Origin: Methylobacter sp.
Lineage (GTDB): Bacteria > Pseudomonadota > Gammaproteobacteria > Methylococcales > Methylomonadaceae
Reading direction: 5' to 3'
DNA length: 60,634 nucleotides
Assembly (NCBI RefSeq): GCF_004322395.1
Contig: NZ_SCTW01000069.1
Span: forward strand, 1-60,634
The stretch's first letter is position 1. Every line of letters starts with the position of its first letter. Shown here in pieces: positions 49,933 to 58,982 of this stretch. The notes below the pieces were generated by a model. That model made no database searches and had not been told where the DNA came from. It worked only from the letters and a program-made list of their open reading frames with translations. A program made the translations under genes and the position numbers.

Positions 49933-50703
49933 ATGGCCCAATATAACCAAACTCTTAAACCCAACAAAAGCATGTCAACTTTCCACTTTCAGCAGTTCTC
50001 CGTATTGCAAAAAAACGCCGGCATGAAAATATGCACCGATGCCGTTCTATTCGGCGCTATGGCCCCGGTCAATCAGGGCGACCACGTGCTGGACATCGGC
50101 ACCGGAACCGGCGTGCTTGCGCTAATGGCAGCCCAGCTTGGCGCAGTAAAAGTTACAGCAGTGGAATTGACCGAAGAAGCTTTTAAAGAAGCCGATATTA
50201 ATTTCAACAATAGTCCATGGCCGGAGCGACTTGAAGCGGTGCATCAAGATATTCAAAGCTTTGCCTTAACAGTCAACCGGCAATACGACCTGATCGTCAG
50301 CAATCCGCCGTTTTTTGAAAACCACTTAAAAACCGTCAATGTTCTTAGAAATACCGCCCGGCACACCGACCAACTGCCCTATGCCGATTTGATCGGTATA
50401 GCCGAACAATTATTATCTCCACAGGGTTTGTTTTATCTGTTGATTCCCTCTCATGCAGTCGCAAAGTTTTCCGCTCAAGCTTTAGCAGCGGGGTTTTTCT
50501 TGATTAATCAAACCGATTTTCAAGGCTATGCGCATAACGAAGCCAAAGTATCCGCGCTGACATTCAGCCTTACAGAGGAAACGTTTACGGCAAGGTTGCT
50601 GACGATTTATGAATCCAACAATGTTTATAGCCAGGATAGTGAAACTTATTTAGCAAATTTTCTGTTGCGGTTTGCTAAAGGCAAGTTTAAGCGGCCTACC
50701 TGA
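49933..50703 (+). CDS. trmN6: tRNA1(Val) (adenine-37-N6)-methyltransferase
   Basis: A Rossmann N6-adenine methyltransferase of the YfiC family that modifies A37 of tRNA-Val. Seen: FHFQQFSVLQ, MKICTDAVLFGAMAPV (the YfiC signature MKxxTDxxLLGA), motif I VLDIGTGTGVLALMAAQ, and catalytic NPPF in LIVSNPPFFENHL. The start is uncertain: ATG 49933 gives a leader similar in length to E. coli YfiC and has GAGAG ahead; ATG 49972 is also possible, and an earlier frame start at 49882 looks too long. Confidence 0.88.
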   Translation: MAQYNQTLKPNKSMSTFHFQQFSVLQKNAGMKICTDAVLFGAMAPVNQGDHVLDIGTGTGVLALMAAQLGAVKVTAVELTEEAFKEADINFNNSPWPERLEAVHQDIQSFALTVNRQYDLIVSNPPFFENHLKTVNVLRNTARHTDQLPYADLIGIAEQLLSPQGLFYLLIPSHAVAKFSAQALAAGFFLINQTDFQGYAHNEAKVSALTFSLTEETFTARLLTIYESNNVYSQDSETYLANFLLRFAKGKFKRPT

Positions 50704-50938
50704 AGCGCTAACAAATTAGGTTGGATTATGAAGAACCAAATAATAAAACGACAAAATTGCTCTGTGCGGAAAATCAGCAATTGTTCGATCAATATCGGAT
50801 GATGAAAAAAGGAACTTTCTTTATTTTGAAAATCAAGAATCGATTCCAACGTAAATTTCGCCGTTAGGTCGATCCGGAAGCTCTGTGGGCATACACATCC
50901 CTGTGTAGCTATATTACAGTTTTTAAATGTTAACCTGA

Positions 50939-51334
50939 TCAGTTAACAATACGATGTCCGCGGTTTCTCATACAGTTTGCATAGGCTCTTTTGTATGTTG
51001 ATTCACTCTCAAAACCTTGTTTAGCGCCGCCGCCAATACCACCGGCTGCCGCGCCTATCGCTGCGCCTGTTCCAGGATTTCCAACGATTGCACCTACTGC
51101 CGCGCCGCCGGCCGCGCCAATTAAACCGCCTACGCCTGCACCGATAGCGGTTTCTTTTGCAGTACCGCCGGATGCATGATTCGCCAAATTTTTGCACTCA
51201 GCCATATCCTGATTGATTCGATAGGCATTAGGATCGTTATAGGCATCAACGGTTGGCGTCCATCCGCCTTGGCTGTAGCAACCAGAGATTAAAACGCTGC
51301 CTACAAAAACGATAGTAGTTGTTATTTTTTTCAT
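50939..51334 (-). CDS. Glycine-zipper outer-membrane lipoprotein
   Basis: A 131-residue lipoprotein: signal peptide with lipobox LISGC (Cys about 19). A strongly Gly/Ala-rich zipper at about 66-105 (repeats of GAGVGGLIGAAGGAAVGA type) should form a membrane-embedded helix pair, flanked by a Cys-containing part (AECKNL; NCMRNRG). This is the layout of YmgG/Gly-zipper proteins, whose members affect membrane integrity or inhibit proteases. No function can be named. Flanking intergenic DNA (50704-50938, 51335-51580) shows nothing else. Confidence 0.8.
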   Translation of the reverse strand: MKKITTTIVFVGSVLISGCYSQGGWTPTVDAYNDPNAYRINQDMAECKNLANHASGGTAKETAIGAGVGGLIGAAGGAAVGAIVGNPGTGAAIGAAAGGIGGGAKQGFESESTYKRAYANCMRNRGHRIVN

Positions 51335-51580
51335 ATTGATTATTACCTGAAAATTGTTTTTTTAGAGAATACTTCATTTTTATGAATAAAGTATGAACAC
51401 CATAGCACTATAGTGAGCTAGTGCTTTGCAAATACATTTATCATAAAAAATCCAATTCCTGCAATTAATAAATAAGTAATGTTACTGACTGGCAAAGTTT
51501 CAGGGATAATCTGATCAGCAAAATATCTCAGCTAATATCAAAAATTAGAGAAAGCGGCCCCGTTGAATCCAAATCAAGAG

Positions 51581-54064
51581 TTATAGCTCTTTTAGAACCT
51601 GAAGCGGAGATTTGTTAACCACATTTCTTACGCCCCAATATCCAGCCAGGCCCACAAATAAAGCACCGGTTAGCGGCACAATTCCCCATAAATAAAAATT
51701 ACTCCTGTACTCCATATGTATGACATAGGTGTACAAAACATAGAGTATGGTTTCCGAGATGACGACCGCTAACAGACCGGAAGTCAGCCCGAGCAGGTTA
51801 AACTCAATGATGTGAGTTTTTCTTAAAAATGAGCGATTGGCGCCCAGTGTCCGCATTAACGCGCCCTCATGAATACGGCTGTCCAACGTTGCATAAACGG
51901 CGGCGAACAACACCGTGATTCCAGCCATCAGCGCAAGATACAGCAGATAATTTATGGCTTCAGTCAATTGGCTCAGTATGGTTTGAAATTGGCGCAAAAT
52001 TAAATCGACTTCCAAAAGGGTTGTACTGGGGTATTTTTTTACCAGTACATTTAAAAAATCTTTTTGGCTCTCCGGCAAATAAAAGCTGGTGATAAAAGTA
52101 CTGGGGAAAGCATCCAGTGTGCCGGGCGAAAAAATCATGTAAAAATTCGGCTTCATGGTATTCCACTGAAGCTCGCGGACGCTAGCAACGGTGGCTATAA
52201 GCTGCTGACTGCCGACGGTAAAAGTTAACAGGTCGCCCAGTTTGATTTTCAGGCTATCGGCCAATTTCTGCTCGACAGAAACCTGCCCGGCTTGAGCATC
52301 TTTCCACCAACTTCCGGCAGTGATTTTATTATCCTCAGGCAGTTCTTTTGTCCAGGTAAGGCTTAATTCCCGATGCGTGGCGCTTTCGCCTTGCGAGTCT
52401 TTGCTGACGATTTGTTGAACCGGTGTGTTGTTGATGGCTACCAGACGACCCCTGACTACCGGATAAAATTGGCTGCCGTTGATTCGTTGCTGTTGCAGAT
52501 CTTGTTGAAAGTTTTGTTGTTGATCGGGAAAAATATTCAGCGCGAAATGATTGGGCGCATTAGCGGGCAGCTGTTTGTGCCAGTCATTGATTAAATCGGT
52601 ACGCACGGTAAAACTGAGCACCATCGCCACTAAGGTAATGGAGAAAGCTAATATTTGACCGACGCTGCCCCGGCTGTTTTTTAATAATCCCTGCAAACCG
52701 AAACGCCAGGTCAGACCAAGATGCGGCAACAGTCTCCGGCTAAAGCGCAACAAGGTATAAAGCAAAAACCCGAGCAGTAGCAAGACAATCAAGCCGACGC
52801 CGATAATAGTCGCGGTCAGTTTAAGGTCATCGGTATAACGCCAGATCAATATGCCGAGAATGCCGATTGCCGATCCGTAGATCAGCCATGCACTACTTGG
52901 CAAAGGTTCCAGCTCACGACGCAACACTCGCAACGGCGAAACCTTTTTAAGGCGCAATAGCGGCGGCAGCGCAAACCCCAACAAAATAGCCATGCCGACA
53001 ATAAATCCGAAAAAGACCGCCAATAAACCCGGATTGGCGACTTGCTGGGGTAATAGCGATCTTAATAAGTGAAACAACCCCTGCTGAGCAATCCAGCCCA
53101 ACAGACAGCCAATAGCGCTGGCTAGTAAACCTAAAACGACAAACTGGCTGCCGAAAAGCCAGAGTATTTCATTCTGCTTGCAGCCAAGACAACGCAATAT
53201 TGCAGTGGCGTTAAAATGCCGTTCGGTATAACGCCGCGTCGCCATCGCAATCGCTACGCCGGAAATTAAAATGACAACAATGCTGGATAAGCCCAAATAG
53301 CGTTCCGCGCGTTCCAATGCCGAACCCAGTTCCGGGCGGTCTTCATGTATATCCATGATACGCTGGGACGGATTCAGCTGCGGCTTGATCCAATGATTGA
53401 GCTCGGTTAAAGCTTTGCTGTCGCCGCTGAATTGGAAGAAATAATGCACATGACTGCCCGGCTGCAAAATACCGGTAGACTGCAAATCTTCTACATTGAT
53501 CATCACACGCGGCGAGAAGCTGTAAAAATCGCCGCGCTTGTCAGGTTCGTAAGTAATGATGTTGCTGACGGTCAGCTGTTTTTCTCCGACATGTAATGCA
53601 TCGCCCGGATTCAGTTTAAGCGCCGATAAAATGCGTTTTTCAACCCAGGCTGTTCCAGGTTTTGGACCGGAGTGTTCGACGGTTTCAGCCGAATAATCCG
53701 AGGCGGTGGCTTTTAAATATCCGCGCAGTGGGTAAGCGGAACTGACCGCTTTAATACCTGCGAGTATTAGCTCGTCATGCTCAATCAACACGCTGGAAAA
53801 TTCGACCGTTTGCGCTTGAGCAAGATTAAGTTGCATTGCTTTGGACAACCATTCGGCAGGGATCACGGTCGGGCTTGCGACCACCAAATCGGCCGCCAAA
53901 AATTCCGCGGCCTGAGTGGTCATGGTTCGTTGCAATCGGTCTGCAAATAGCGATATGGCTGTCGAACTGGTGATAGCAATTATCAAGGCCAGTATCAGTA
54001 TGGTTAATTCGCCGGAACGGCTGTCACGCCATAACATCCGTAATGCCAAATTAAAACGTGTCAT
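51581..54064 (-). CDS. ybbP: YbbP/FtsX-family ABC transporter permease
   Basis: An 827-residue permease of the MacB/FtsX class: helices near 18-38, 260-280, 310-335, 350-375, 400-455, 475-495 and four more at the C-terminus (705-725, 755-785, 795-815). Two large extracytoplasmic domains lie at about 45-255 and 500-695. WRDSRSGELTILILALIIA, RRYTERHFNATAILRCLG and the C-terminal EGALMRTLGANRSFL are YbbP-type motifs. Such permeases work with a YbbA ATPase, usually encoded next to them; none is present here. YbbAP is linked to lipid or lysophospholipid handling. The transporter's direction is inferred only. Confidence 0.88.
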   Translation of the reverse strand: MTRFNLALRMLWRDSRSGELTILILALIIAITSSTAISLFADRLQRTMTTQAAEFLAADLVVASPTVIPAEWLSKAMQLNLAQAQTVEFSSVLIEHDELILAGIKAVSSAYPLRGYLKATASDYSAETVEHSGPKPGTAWVEKRILSALKLNPGDALHVGEKQLTVSNIITYEPDKRGDFYSFSPRVMINVEDLQSTGILQPGSHVHYFFQFSGDSKALTELNHWIKPQLNPSQRIMDIHEDRPELGSALERAERYLGLSSIVVILISGVAIAMATRRYTERHFNATAILRCLGCKQNEILWLFGSQFVVLGLLASAIGCLLGWIAQQGLFHLLRSLLPQQVANPGLLAVFFGFIVGMAILLGFALPPLLRLKKVSPLRVLRRELEPLPSSAWLIYGSAIGILGILIWRYTDDLKLTATIIGVGLIVLLLLGFLLYTLLRFSRRLLPHLGLTWRFGLQGLLKNSRGSVGQILAFSITLVAMVLSFTVRTDLINDWHKQLPANAPNHFALNIFPDQQQNFQQDLQQQRINGSQFYPVVRGRLVAINNTPVQQIVSKDSQGESATHRELSLTWTKELPEDNKITAGSWWKDAQAGQVSVEQKLADSLKIKLGDLLTFTVGSQQLIATVASVRELQWNTMKPNFYMIFSPGTLDAFPSTFITSFYLPESQKDFLNVLVKKYPSTTLLEVDLILRQFQTILSQLTEAINYLLYLALMAGITVLFAAVYATLDSRIHEGALMRTLGANRSFLRKTHIIEFNLLGLTSGLLAVVISETILYVLYTYVIHMEYRSNFYLWGIVPLTGALFVGLAGYWGVRNVVNKSPLQVLKEL

Positions 54065-54208
54065 AAATGAGCCTAAAACCTAAAAATCAGTAGATATCCC
54101 CTAATCATTTACCGCACCAATTTTTCGGAAACACCCTGTGCTAAGTTTAAGCAGTCTATCGTCTCAAAAAATTTAAGTCATTACTTTCCATATAATGAAA
54201 TAACTACA

Positions 54209-54381
54209 GTCCACGAAAGGCACGAAAAGCACGAAAAATTTAGAGCCGTATATTTCTCTGTTTACAGAGTATCCTAAATCATTTACTTGTCTTTGCTGCC
54301 CCTAAGAAAACTATGTGACTGGATACTAGCTCCATGTTGCTCTGTTCCAGTTTTTTCGTGCTTTTCGTGCCTTTCGTGGAC
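54209..54381. repeat. 30-bp perfect inverted repeat (GTCCACGAAAGGCACGAAAAG)
   Basis: Left arm 54209-54238 and right arm 54352-54381 are exact reverse complements over 30 bp, separated by 113 bp. Each arm is itself a run of CACGAAA-type subunits. A related string (CTTCGTGTCCTTCGTGTCTTCGTG) occurs at 45518-45541. The element fills the gap between ybbP and htpG; its spacer shows no reading frame of note. It resembles a MITE-like or arrested replication/packaging repeat, but I cannot name it. Confidence 0.75.
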
Positions 54382-54435
54382 AGTGAGTACAATTGATATA
54401 TAAATCCTCGCACCAACAATAAAACCATCGCGCAT

Positions 54436-54465
54436 AAAAAAGGCTGGATATTCTCCAGCCTTTTT
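54436..54465 (-). terminator. Intrinsic terminator of htpG
   Basis: GGCTGGA/TCCAGCC with a 5-base loop, flanked by A and T tracts on both sides, lies 11 bases after the htpG stop. On the minus strand it ends in six Ts. The symmetrical tracts would also let it stop plus-strand transcripts. Confidence 0.85.
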
Positions 54466-54476
54466 AGTTTTAACGA

Positions 54477-56408
54477 TTAATGCAACAAGCCTTGCAAGAG
54501 TGCGTTCAATTTATGCACAAAAGCCGCCGGATCATCCAACTGACCGCCTTCGCTTAAGATAGCCTGATCGAACAAAATATGAGTCAGGTCGGCAAAACGA
54601 GTGTCATCCTGCTCTTCTTTCATACGAACCACTAAAGGATGAGTTGGATTAAGTTCGAAGATCGGCTTTCTGCCCATCCCCATGCCCAAACCTTGTCCGG
54701 CCTCTTTCATGATTCTTTCCATATTCAGGCTCATGCCGTAGACATCGGCAACCAGACAAGCGGGAGATTCGGTTAAACGATGGCTCAAACGCACTTCACT
54801 GACTTTCTCGCCCAGCACGTCTTTAATTTGTTTGAGTACCGTTTCGAAATCTTTATTCACTTCCTCCTGGGCTGCTTTGTCTTCTTCGGCATCCAAAACA
54901 CCCAAGTCCAGGTCGCCTTTGGCGACAGACTGCAAATGCTTGCCGTCGAATTCATCCAGGTTAGACACCAGCCATTCGTCGATACGATCCGACAGCAATA
55001 ACACTTCAATGCCTTTCTTGCGGAAAATTTCCAGATGCGGGCTGTTTTTTGCAGCCGAGAAAGTATCTGCGGTTACATAATAAATCTTGTCCTGCCCTTC
55101 TTTCATGCGGCTGACGTAAGCTTCCAGCGTAACATCCTGCTTGTCGGTATCGGTATGGGTTGAAGCGAAGCGCAGCAATTTGGCGACGCGCTCTTTGTTG
55201 GCATGGTCTTCAATCGGGCCTTCTTTGATGACCGGGCCGAATTGGGACCAAAATTTCTCGTATTTTTCCGGCTCAGTCTTGGCCAAATCTTCTAGCATTC
55301 CCAGCACTTTTTTAACGGCGCCCGATTTGATGGTGCTGATTTGCTTGCTTTGTTGCAGAATTTCTCGCGATACGTTCAACGGCAGGGAATTGGCGTCGAT
55401 AACCCCTCTGATGAAGCGCAAATAGCGCGGCATTAACTGCTCGGCATCGTCTGTGATAAACACTTTGCGTATGTACAATTTTACGCCGTGTTTGGTGTCC
55501 CTGTCCCACAGGTCAAAAGGCGCGCGTGACGGTACATAAAGCAACAACGTGTATTCATTGGTGCCTTCGACTTTGCTGTGTACATGGGTTAACGGGTCTT
55601 GGAAGTCGTGACCGACATGCTTGTAAAATTCGTTATACGCCTCATCGGAAATTTCCTGACGGGCTTTGGTCCATAACGCGGAAGCCGAATTAACGGTCTC
55701 TTCGACGATTTCCGCCGGTTTTTTCTCTTCGCCTTCTTCATCGCCCATTGATGGCGCGACTTCTTTGTCCATCACGATAGGCAAGGAAATATGATCGGAG
55801 AATTTTCTGACGATAGAGCGGATACGATAGCCGTCCAGGAACTCGCTTTCATCCTCTTTCAAATGCAGAACGATTTCGGTTCCGCGTTGGGCTTTTTCTA
55901 TGGATTCGAGCGTGTAATCGCCTTCGCCTGCCGATTCCCAACGTACGCCTTGGCTCTTGTCGGCGCCGGCCTTGCGGGTGGTTAAAGTCACCTTATCGGC
56001 AACAATAAATGCAGAATAAAAACCTACGCCGAACTGGCCGATTAATTCGCTGTCTTTAGCTTGGTCGCCGGTTAGCGCCTGAAAAAACTGTTTAGTACCT
56101 GATTTTGCGATGGTGCCGATATGTTCCTGGACTTCCGCACGGGTCATGCCGATACCGTTATCGATAATGGTAATAGTGCGCTTGTCTTTGTCATATTCCA
56201 GGCGGATTTTCAGCTCACTGTCGCCTTCATATAGGCTATCATTGGACAGCGCCTCAAAGCGCAGTTTATCTGCTGCATCCGACGCATTGGAAATCAATTC
56301 GCGTAAGAATATTTCTTTGTTGCTATATAATGAATGAATCATTAAGTGCAATAGATGCTTAACTTCAGTTTCAAATCCTAATGTTTCTTTTTTTACTTCA
56401 ACAGTCAT
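54477..56408 (-). CDS. htpG: Molecular chaperone HtpG (Hsp90)
   Basis: A 643-residue homodimeric chaperone. ATPase domain: [26 protein letters not shown] with the key Glu/Asn, DNGIGM, and [11 protein letters not shown] lid motif. Middle domain: [11 protein letters not shown] and [16 protein letters not shown]. The C-terminal dimerisation part is complete. It helps fold stress-labile clients with DnaK/J/GrpE. A good sigma-32 promoter match lies just upstream. Confidence 0.96.
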   Translation of the reverse strand: MTVEVKKETLGFETEVKHLLHLMIHSLYSNKEIFLRELISNASDAADKLRFEALSNDSLYEGDSELKIRLEYDKDKRTITIIDNGIGMTRAEVQEHIGTIAKSGTKQFFQALTGDQAKDSELIGQFGVGFYSAFIVADKVTLTTRKAGADKSQGVRWESAGEGDYTLESIEKAQRGTEIVLHLKEDESEFLDGYRIRSIVRKFSDHISLPIVMDKEVAPSMGDEEGEEKKPAEIVEETVNSASALWTKARQEISDEAYNEFYKHVGHDFQDPLTHVHSKVEGTNEYTLLLYVPSRAPFDLWDRDTKHGVKLYIRKVFITDDAEQLMPRYLRFIRGVIDANSLPLNVSREILQQSKQISTIKSGAVKKVLGMLEDLAKTEPEKYEKFWSQFGPVIKEGPIEDHANKERVAKLLRFASTHTDTDKQDVTLEAYVSRMKEGQDKIYYVTADTFSAAKNSPHLEIFRKKGIEVLLLSDRIDEWLVSNLDEFDGKHLQSVAKGDLDLGVLDAEEDKAAQEEVNKDFETVLKQIKDVLGEKVSEVRLSHRLTESPACLVADVYGMSLNMERIMKEAGQGLGMGMGRKPIFELNPTHPLVVRMKEEQDDTRFADLTHILFDQAILSEGGQLDDPAAFVHKLNALLQGLLH

Positions 56409-56442
56409 GTTTATTAATCCTGATTAATTATAAGATTAGCGC

Positions 56443-56472
56443 TAATATTGGGACATGTTGTTCTTTTTCAAG
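56443..56472 (-). promoter_or_regulatory. Heat-shock (sigma-32-type) promoter of htpG
   Basis: On the minus strand GGGCTTGAA is followed after 14 bases by CCCAATATTA. This matches the RpoH consensus (CTTGAA, 13-15 base spacer, CCCCATNTA) at most positions. It places transcription start about 30 bases before the htpG ATG. Found by eye only. Confidence 0.6.
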
Positions 56473-56515
56473 CCCAAACTGAACAGATGAAATTTAAATT
56501 TAAAATTAATTTCTT

Positions 56516-58132
56516 ATGGCATTGAATCTCTCTTCAAAAAAAATATTGGTCGTTGAAGATCAATCAATCATGCGCGAAACCATTAAACATATATTGGTTT
56601 TATTTGGCGCCCGGTTCATTGTTGAGGCAGAATCCGGCATCAATGCAATAACGGCGATGAGGATTGACAAGTTTGATATTGTGCTTTGCGATTACAATCT
56701 GCTCAGAGGGAAAAACGGTCAGCAGGTTCTGGAAGAAGCCAGACATTTTAAGTTATTGCCGGTTAAGTCCATTTTTATCATGGTCACTTGTGAACAGAAC
56801 CAAGAGATGGTGCTAAGCGCTATCGATAACAAACCCGATGACTACCTGATTAAACCCTTCAACCAACAGCAATTATTAAACCGCATTGAAAAATGCTATG
56901 CTCGAAAGGAATACTTGGCCAGCATTGAAAATGAAGTAGACAGCGGCAATCTTTATCAGGCCATACGTAATTGCGAACAACTGCTTCAGTTGGATGATAA
57001 AAAAATGCGCATGCAATTATTGAAAATACATGCCGAATTAGCCATTAAGATTGGCGATTTTAAGAAAGCCGAGGAAATTTATCAGAATATTCTGCAAGAA
57101 AGAGATTTACCTTGGGCCAGATTGGGATTGGGCGTTGTTGCTTTTTTTCTTGGCGATTACGAACAAGCTATCAACACTTTTCAGTATCTTATCGAGCATT
57201 ATCCAGTGATGTTGGAGGCTTATGATTGGCTGGCAAAAGCGCATGAATTGATGGGTAACGATGAGCATGCTGTCTCTTCCCTTAATTCAGCCGTTACGCT
57301 TTCGCCACTATCCATCTTAAGGCAAAAAAAACTGGCTTCGCTGGCTGACAAAACCCAAAACCTCCCTGTTGCCAAGAAAGCCTACACAGCCACCATTAAA
57401 TTGGGCAAAAACTCCATACACAGATCATCCGGCGACTATTCGGGCTTGGCCAATTTCTACTTAAAAAGCAATGCCACCAACGAAGCGCTAAAAATATTAG
57501 GTGAACTAAATCAGCAATTTCACAATGATCCTGAAGCAAAACTTAGGGCTGCCCTGTTAGAAACCGAAATTCATCAGACAAAAGGCAACAAAGCACTGGC
57601 TCAGCAGTCTTATGGAAAAGCATTTAAATTAAACGAGCAATTTAACAAACGGCTATCCCGAGAACTGCGGCTGGAAATGGCAAAAATTTTCTATCTGAAT
57701 GGAAACAGCGAAACTTGCGATGGAATTTTGAGTGACTTAATTAAAACCAATATTGACGATAAACTTTTTATCAAAGACATCGTCAAAATGTGTACCGCCA
57801 TTGTCGGCGAAAATTATGCGGAAACACTGATTCAACAAGTAAAAAAAGAATTGGTCGATATCAATAACAAAGGCGTCAGCCTGTTCCAGGAGGGTAATAT
57901 CAAAGGAGCTCTTGCGGTTTTTGAGAAAGCCGTCGCCAGTATGCCGGATAATCATACGATTATATTAAACGTGATAAAAATCATTATTCATGGTATTAAA
58001 ACATCTAAGCCCGATCCGGAAAAAATCCTAAGCGCCCAGTCCTATATCAATAAAGCCATTCAAGTAGGCATACCCCACCATCAAATCAACGTTCTTCAAG
58101 CAGAGCTGGACAGCCTCTCAATTCAAAGTTAA
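56516..58132 (+). CDS. Response regulator with C-terminal TPR domain
   Basis: A 538-residue cytoplasmic protein. Residues 8-128 are a receiver domain: VVEDQS, phospho-acceptor D59 (VLCDYNL), T91 and K113 (LIKPF). The rest is a TPR superhelix (about 135-510) with repeats such as KKAEEIYQNILQERDLPWARLGLGVVAFFLGDYEQAINTF-type helices, and a last pair IKGALAVFEKAVASMPDN. There is no DNA-binding or enzymatic output domain, so it signals by protein contacts. A small kinase gene follows 16 bp later. RR-TPR proteins of this layout occur in Pseudomonas-like genomes. Confidence 0.85.
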   Translation: MALNLSSKKILVVEDQSIMRETIKHILVLFGARFIVEAESGINAITAMRIDKFDIVLCDYNLLRGKNGQQVLEEARHFKLLPVKSIFIMVTCEQNQEMVLSAIDNKPDDYLIKPFNQQQLLNRIEKCYARKEYLASIENEVDSGNLYQAIRNCEQLLQLDDKKMRMQLLKIHAELAIKIGDFKKAEEIYQNILQERDLPWARLGLGVVAFFLGDYEQAINTFQYLIEHYPVMLEAYDWLAKAHELMGNDEHAVSSLNSAVTLSPLSILRQKKLASLADKTQNLPVAKKAYTATIKLGKNSIHRSSGDYSGLANFYLKSNATNEALKILGELNQQFHNDPEAKLRAALLETEIHQTKGNKALAQQSYGKAFKLNEQFNKRLSRELRLEMAKIFYLNGNSETCDGILSDLIKTNIDDKLFIKDIVKMCTAIVGENYAETLIQQVKKELVDINNKGVSLFQEGNIKGALAVFEKAVASMPDNHTIILNVIKIIIHGIKTSKPDPEKILSAQSYINKAIQVGIPHHQINVLQAELDSLSIQS

Positions 58133-58148
58133 TCAATGATCCGCTAAA

Positions 58149-58835
58149 ATGTTTAATACTCATATGCTCTCAATCGGTTTTCCGGCCATTCTGGCCTCGT
58201 CAGTGCATGACATAAAGAATTCGCTAACGACTCTTAGGGTGCTCCTCGGTCAGCTTGAAAAAATCCACCAAGATCCGAGGCCTACTGAATTCAGGCAATT
58301 GGAATTTGAAACCAATCGCATGAACAATAGCCTCATGCAACTACTGACACTTTATAAAATTGATTTATCCCAATTTAGCCTAGCTATAGACGAACATAGC
58401 GCCAGTGATATATTGGAGGATATTGTCGCCCAACAATCGACCTTATTATCTTTAAGCAATATTCAACTTATTACCGAATGCCATGGCGACTTGTTTTGTT
58501 ATTGCGACAGCTCCTTGATCAGCAATGCCCTTTGTACGCTGGTCAATAACGCACAACGCTATTGCTTCAGCAAAATCTTGCTTTCCGCAGCCCAGGAAGA
58601 TGACTATGTGGTTTTTTGTATTGAAGATGATGGCAAAGGTTTTCCGGAGAATCTTTTATCGTCCGATTACAAACAACTCCCCCAAGTTAATCTGGCTAAC
58701 GGCAATACCGGCTTGGGATTGTTTTTTGCCGAGACCATTGCTCAATTACATGTCCAATCGGACAAACGGGGCTTTATTGTAACGGACAATAACAGTCAGT
58801 TTGGCGGAGCCAGATTTAAGCTTTATTTGCCATGA
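58149..58835 (+). CDS. Minimal soluble sensor histidine kinase
   Basis: A 228-residue protein consisting of only a dimerisation/phosphoacceptor part and an HATPase domain. H box: SSVHDIKNSLTTL with His about 20. N box: ISNALCTLVNNAQRY; G1: EDDGKGFP; G2: GNTGLGLFFAETIA. There is no membrane segment, PAS or GAF domain, so sensing must come from partner proteins. The adjacent TPR response regulator is the obvious phosphate target. Confidence 0.85.
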   Translation: MFNTHMLSIGFPAILASSVHDIKNSLTTLRVLLGQLEKIHQDPRPTEFRQLEFETNRMNNSLMQLLTLYKIDLSQFSLAIDEHSASDILEDIVAQQSTLLSLSNIQLITECHGDLFCYCDSSLISNALCTLVNNAQRYCFSKILLSAAQEDDYVVFCIEDDGKGFPENLLSSDYKQLPQVNLANGNTGLGLFFAETIAQLHVQSDKRGFIVTDNNSQFGGARFKLYLP

Positions 58836-58893
58836 TTGAGTTCAGCTGTTAGAAAAATAGGACTCGTATGAAAAAGACGAAGGACGAAAGGCG

Positions 58894-58912
58894 AAAGGCG
58901 AAAGACAAAAAA
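58894..58912. repeat. Copy of AAAGGCGAAAGACAAAA repeat
   Basis: AAAGGCGAAAGACAAAAAA is identical over 18 bases to 22293-22310, where it forms one arm of the hairpin in the two-component operon. Here it is preceded by a degenerate run of GGCGAAA and could pair imperfectly with the AGCCTTT array at 58948-58982, making a hairpin between the convergent kinase and holA genes. Confidence 0.6.
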
Positions 58913-58947
58913 GCTTGCATTTGGATTTAAGGAGCGCTGCAATTTTT

Positions 58948-58982
58948 AGCCTTTAGCCTTTAGCCTTTAGCCTTTAGCCTTT
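58948..58982. repeat. Heptamer array AGCCTTT x5 overlapping holA 3' end
   Basis: Five exact copies of AGCCTTT. It includes the holA stop codon (58967-58969): read on the minus strand, units AAAGGCT encode the last residues LKAKG and then TAA. The opposite orientation of the same heptamer repeats 16 times at 60515-60626, on the other side of the holA-lptE pair. Confidence 0.85.
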
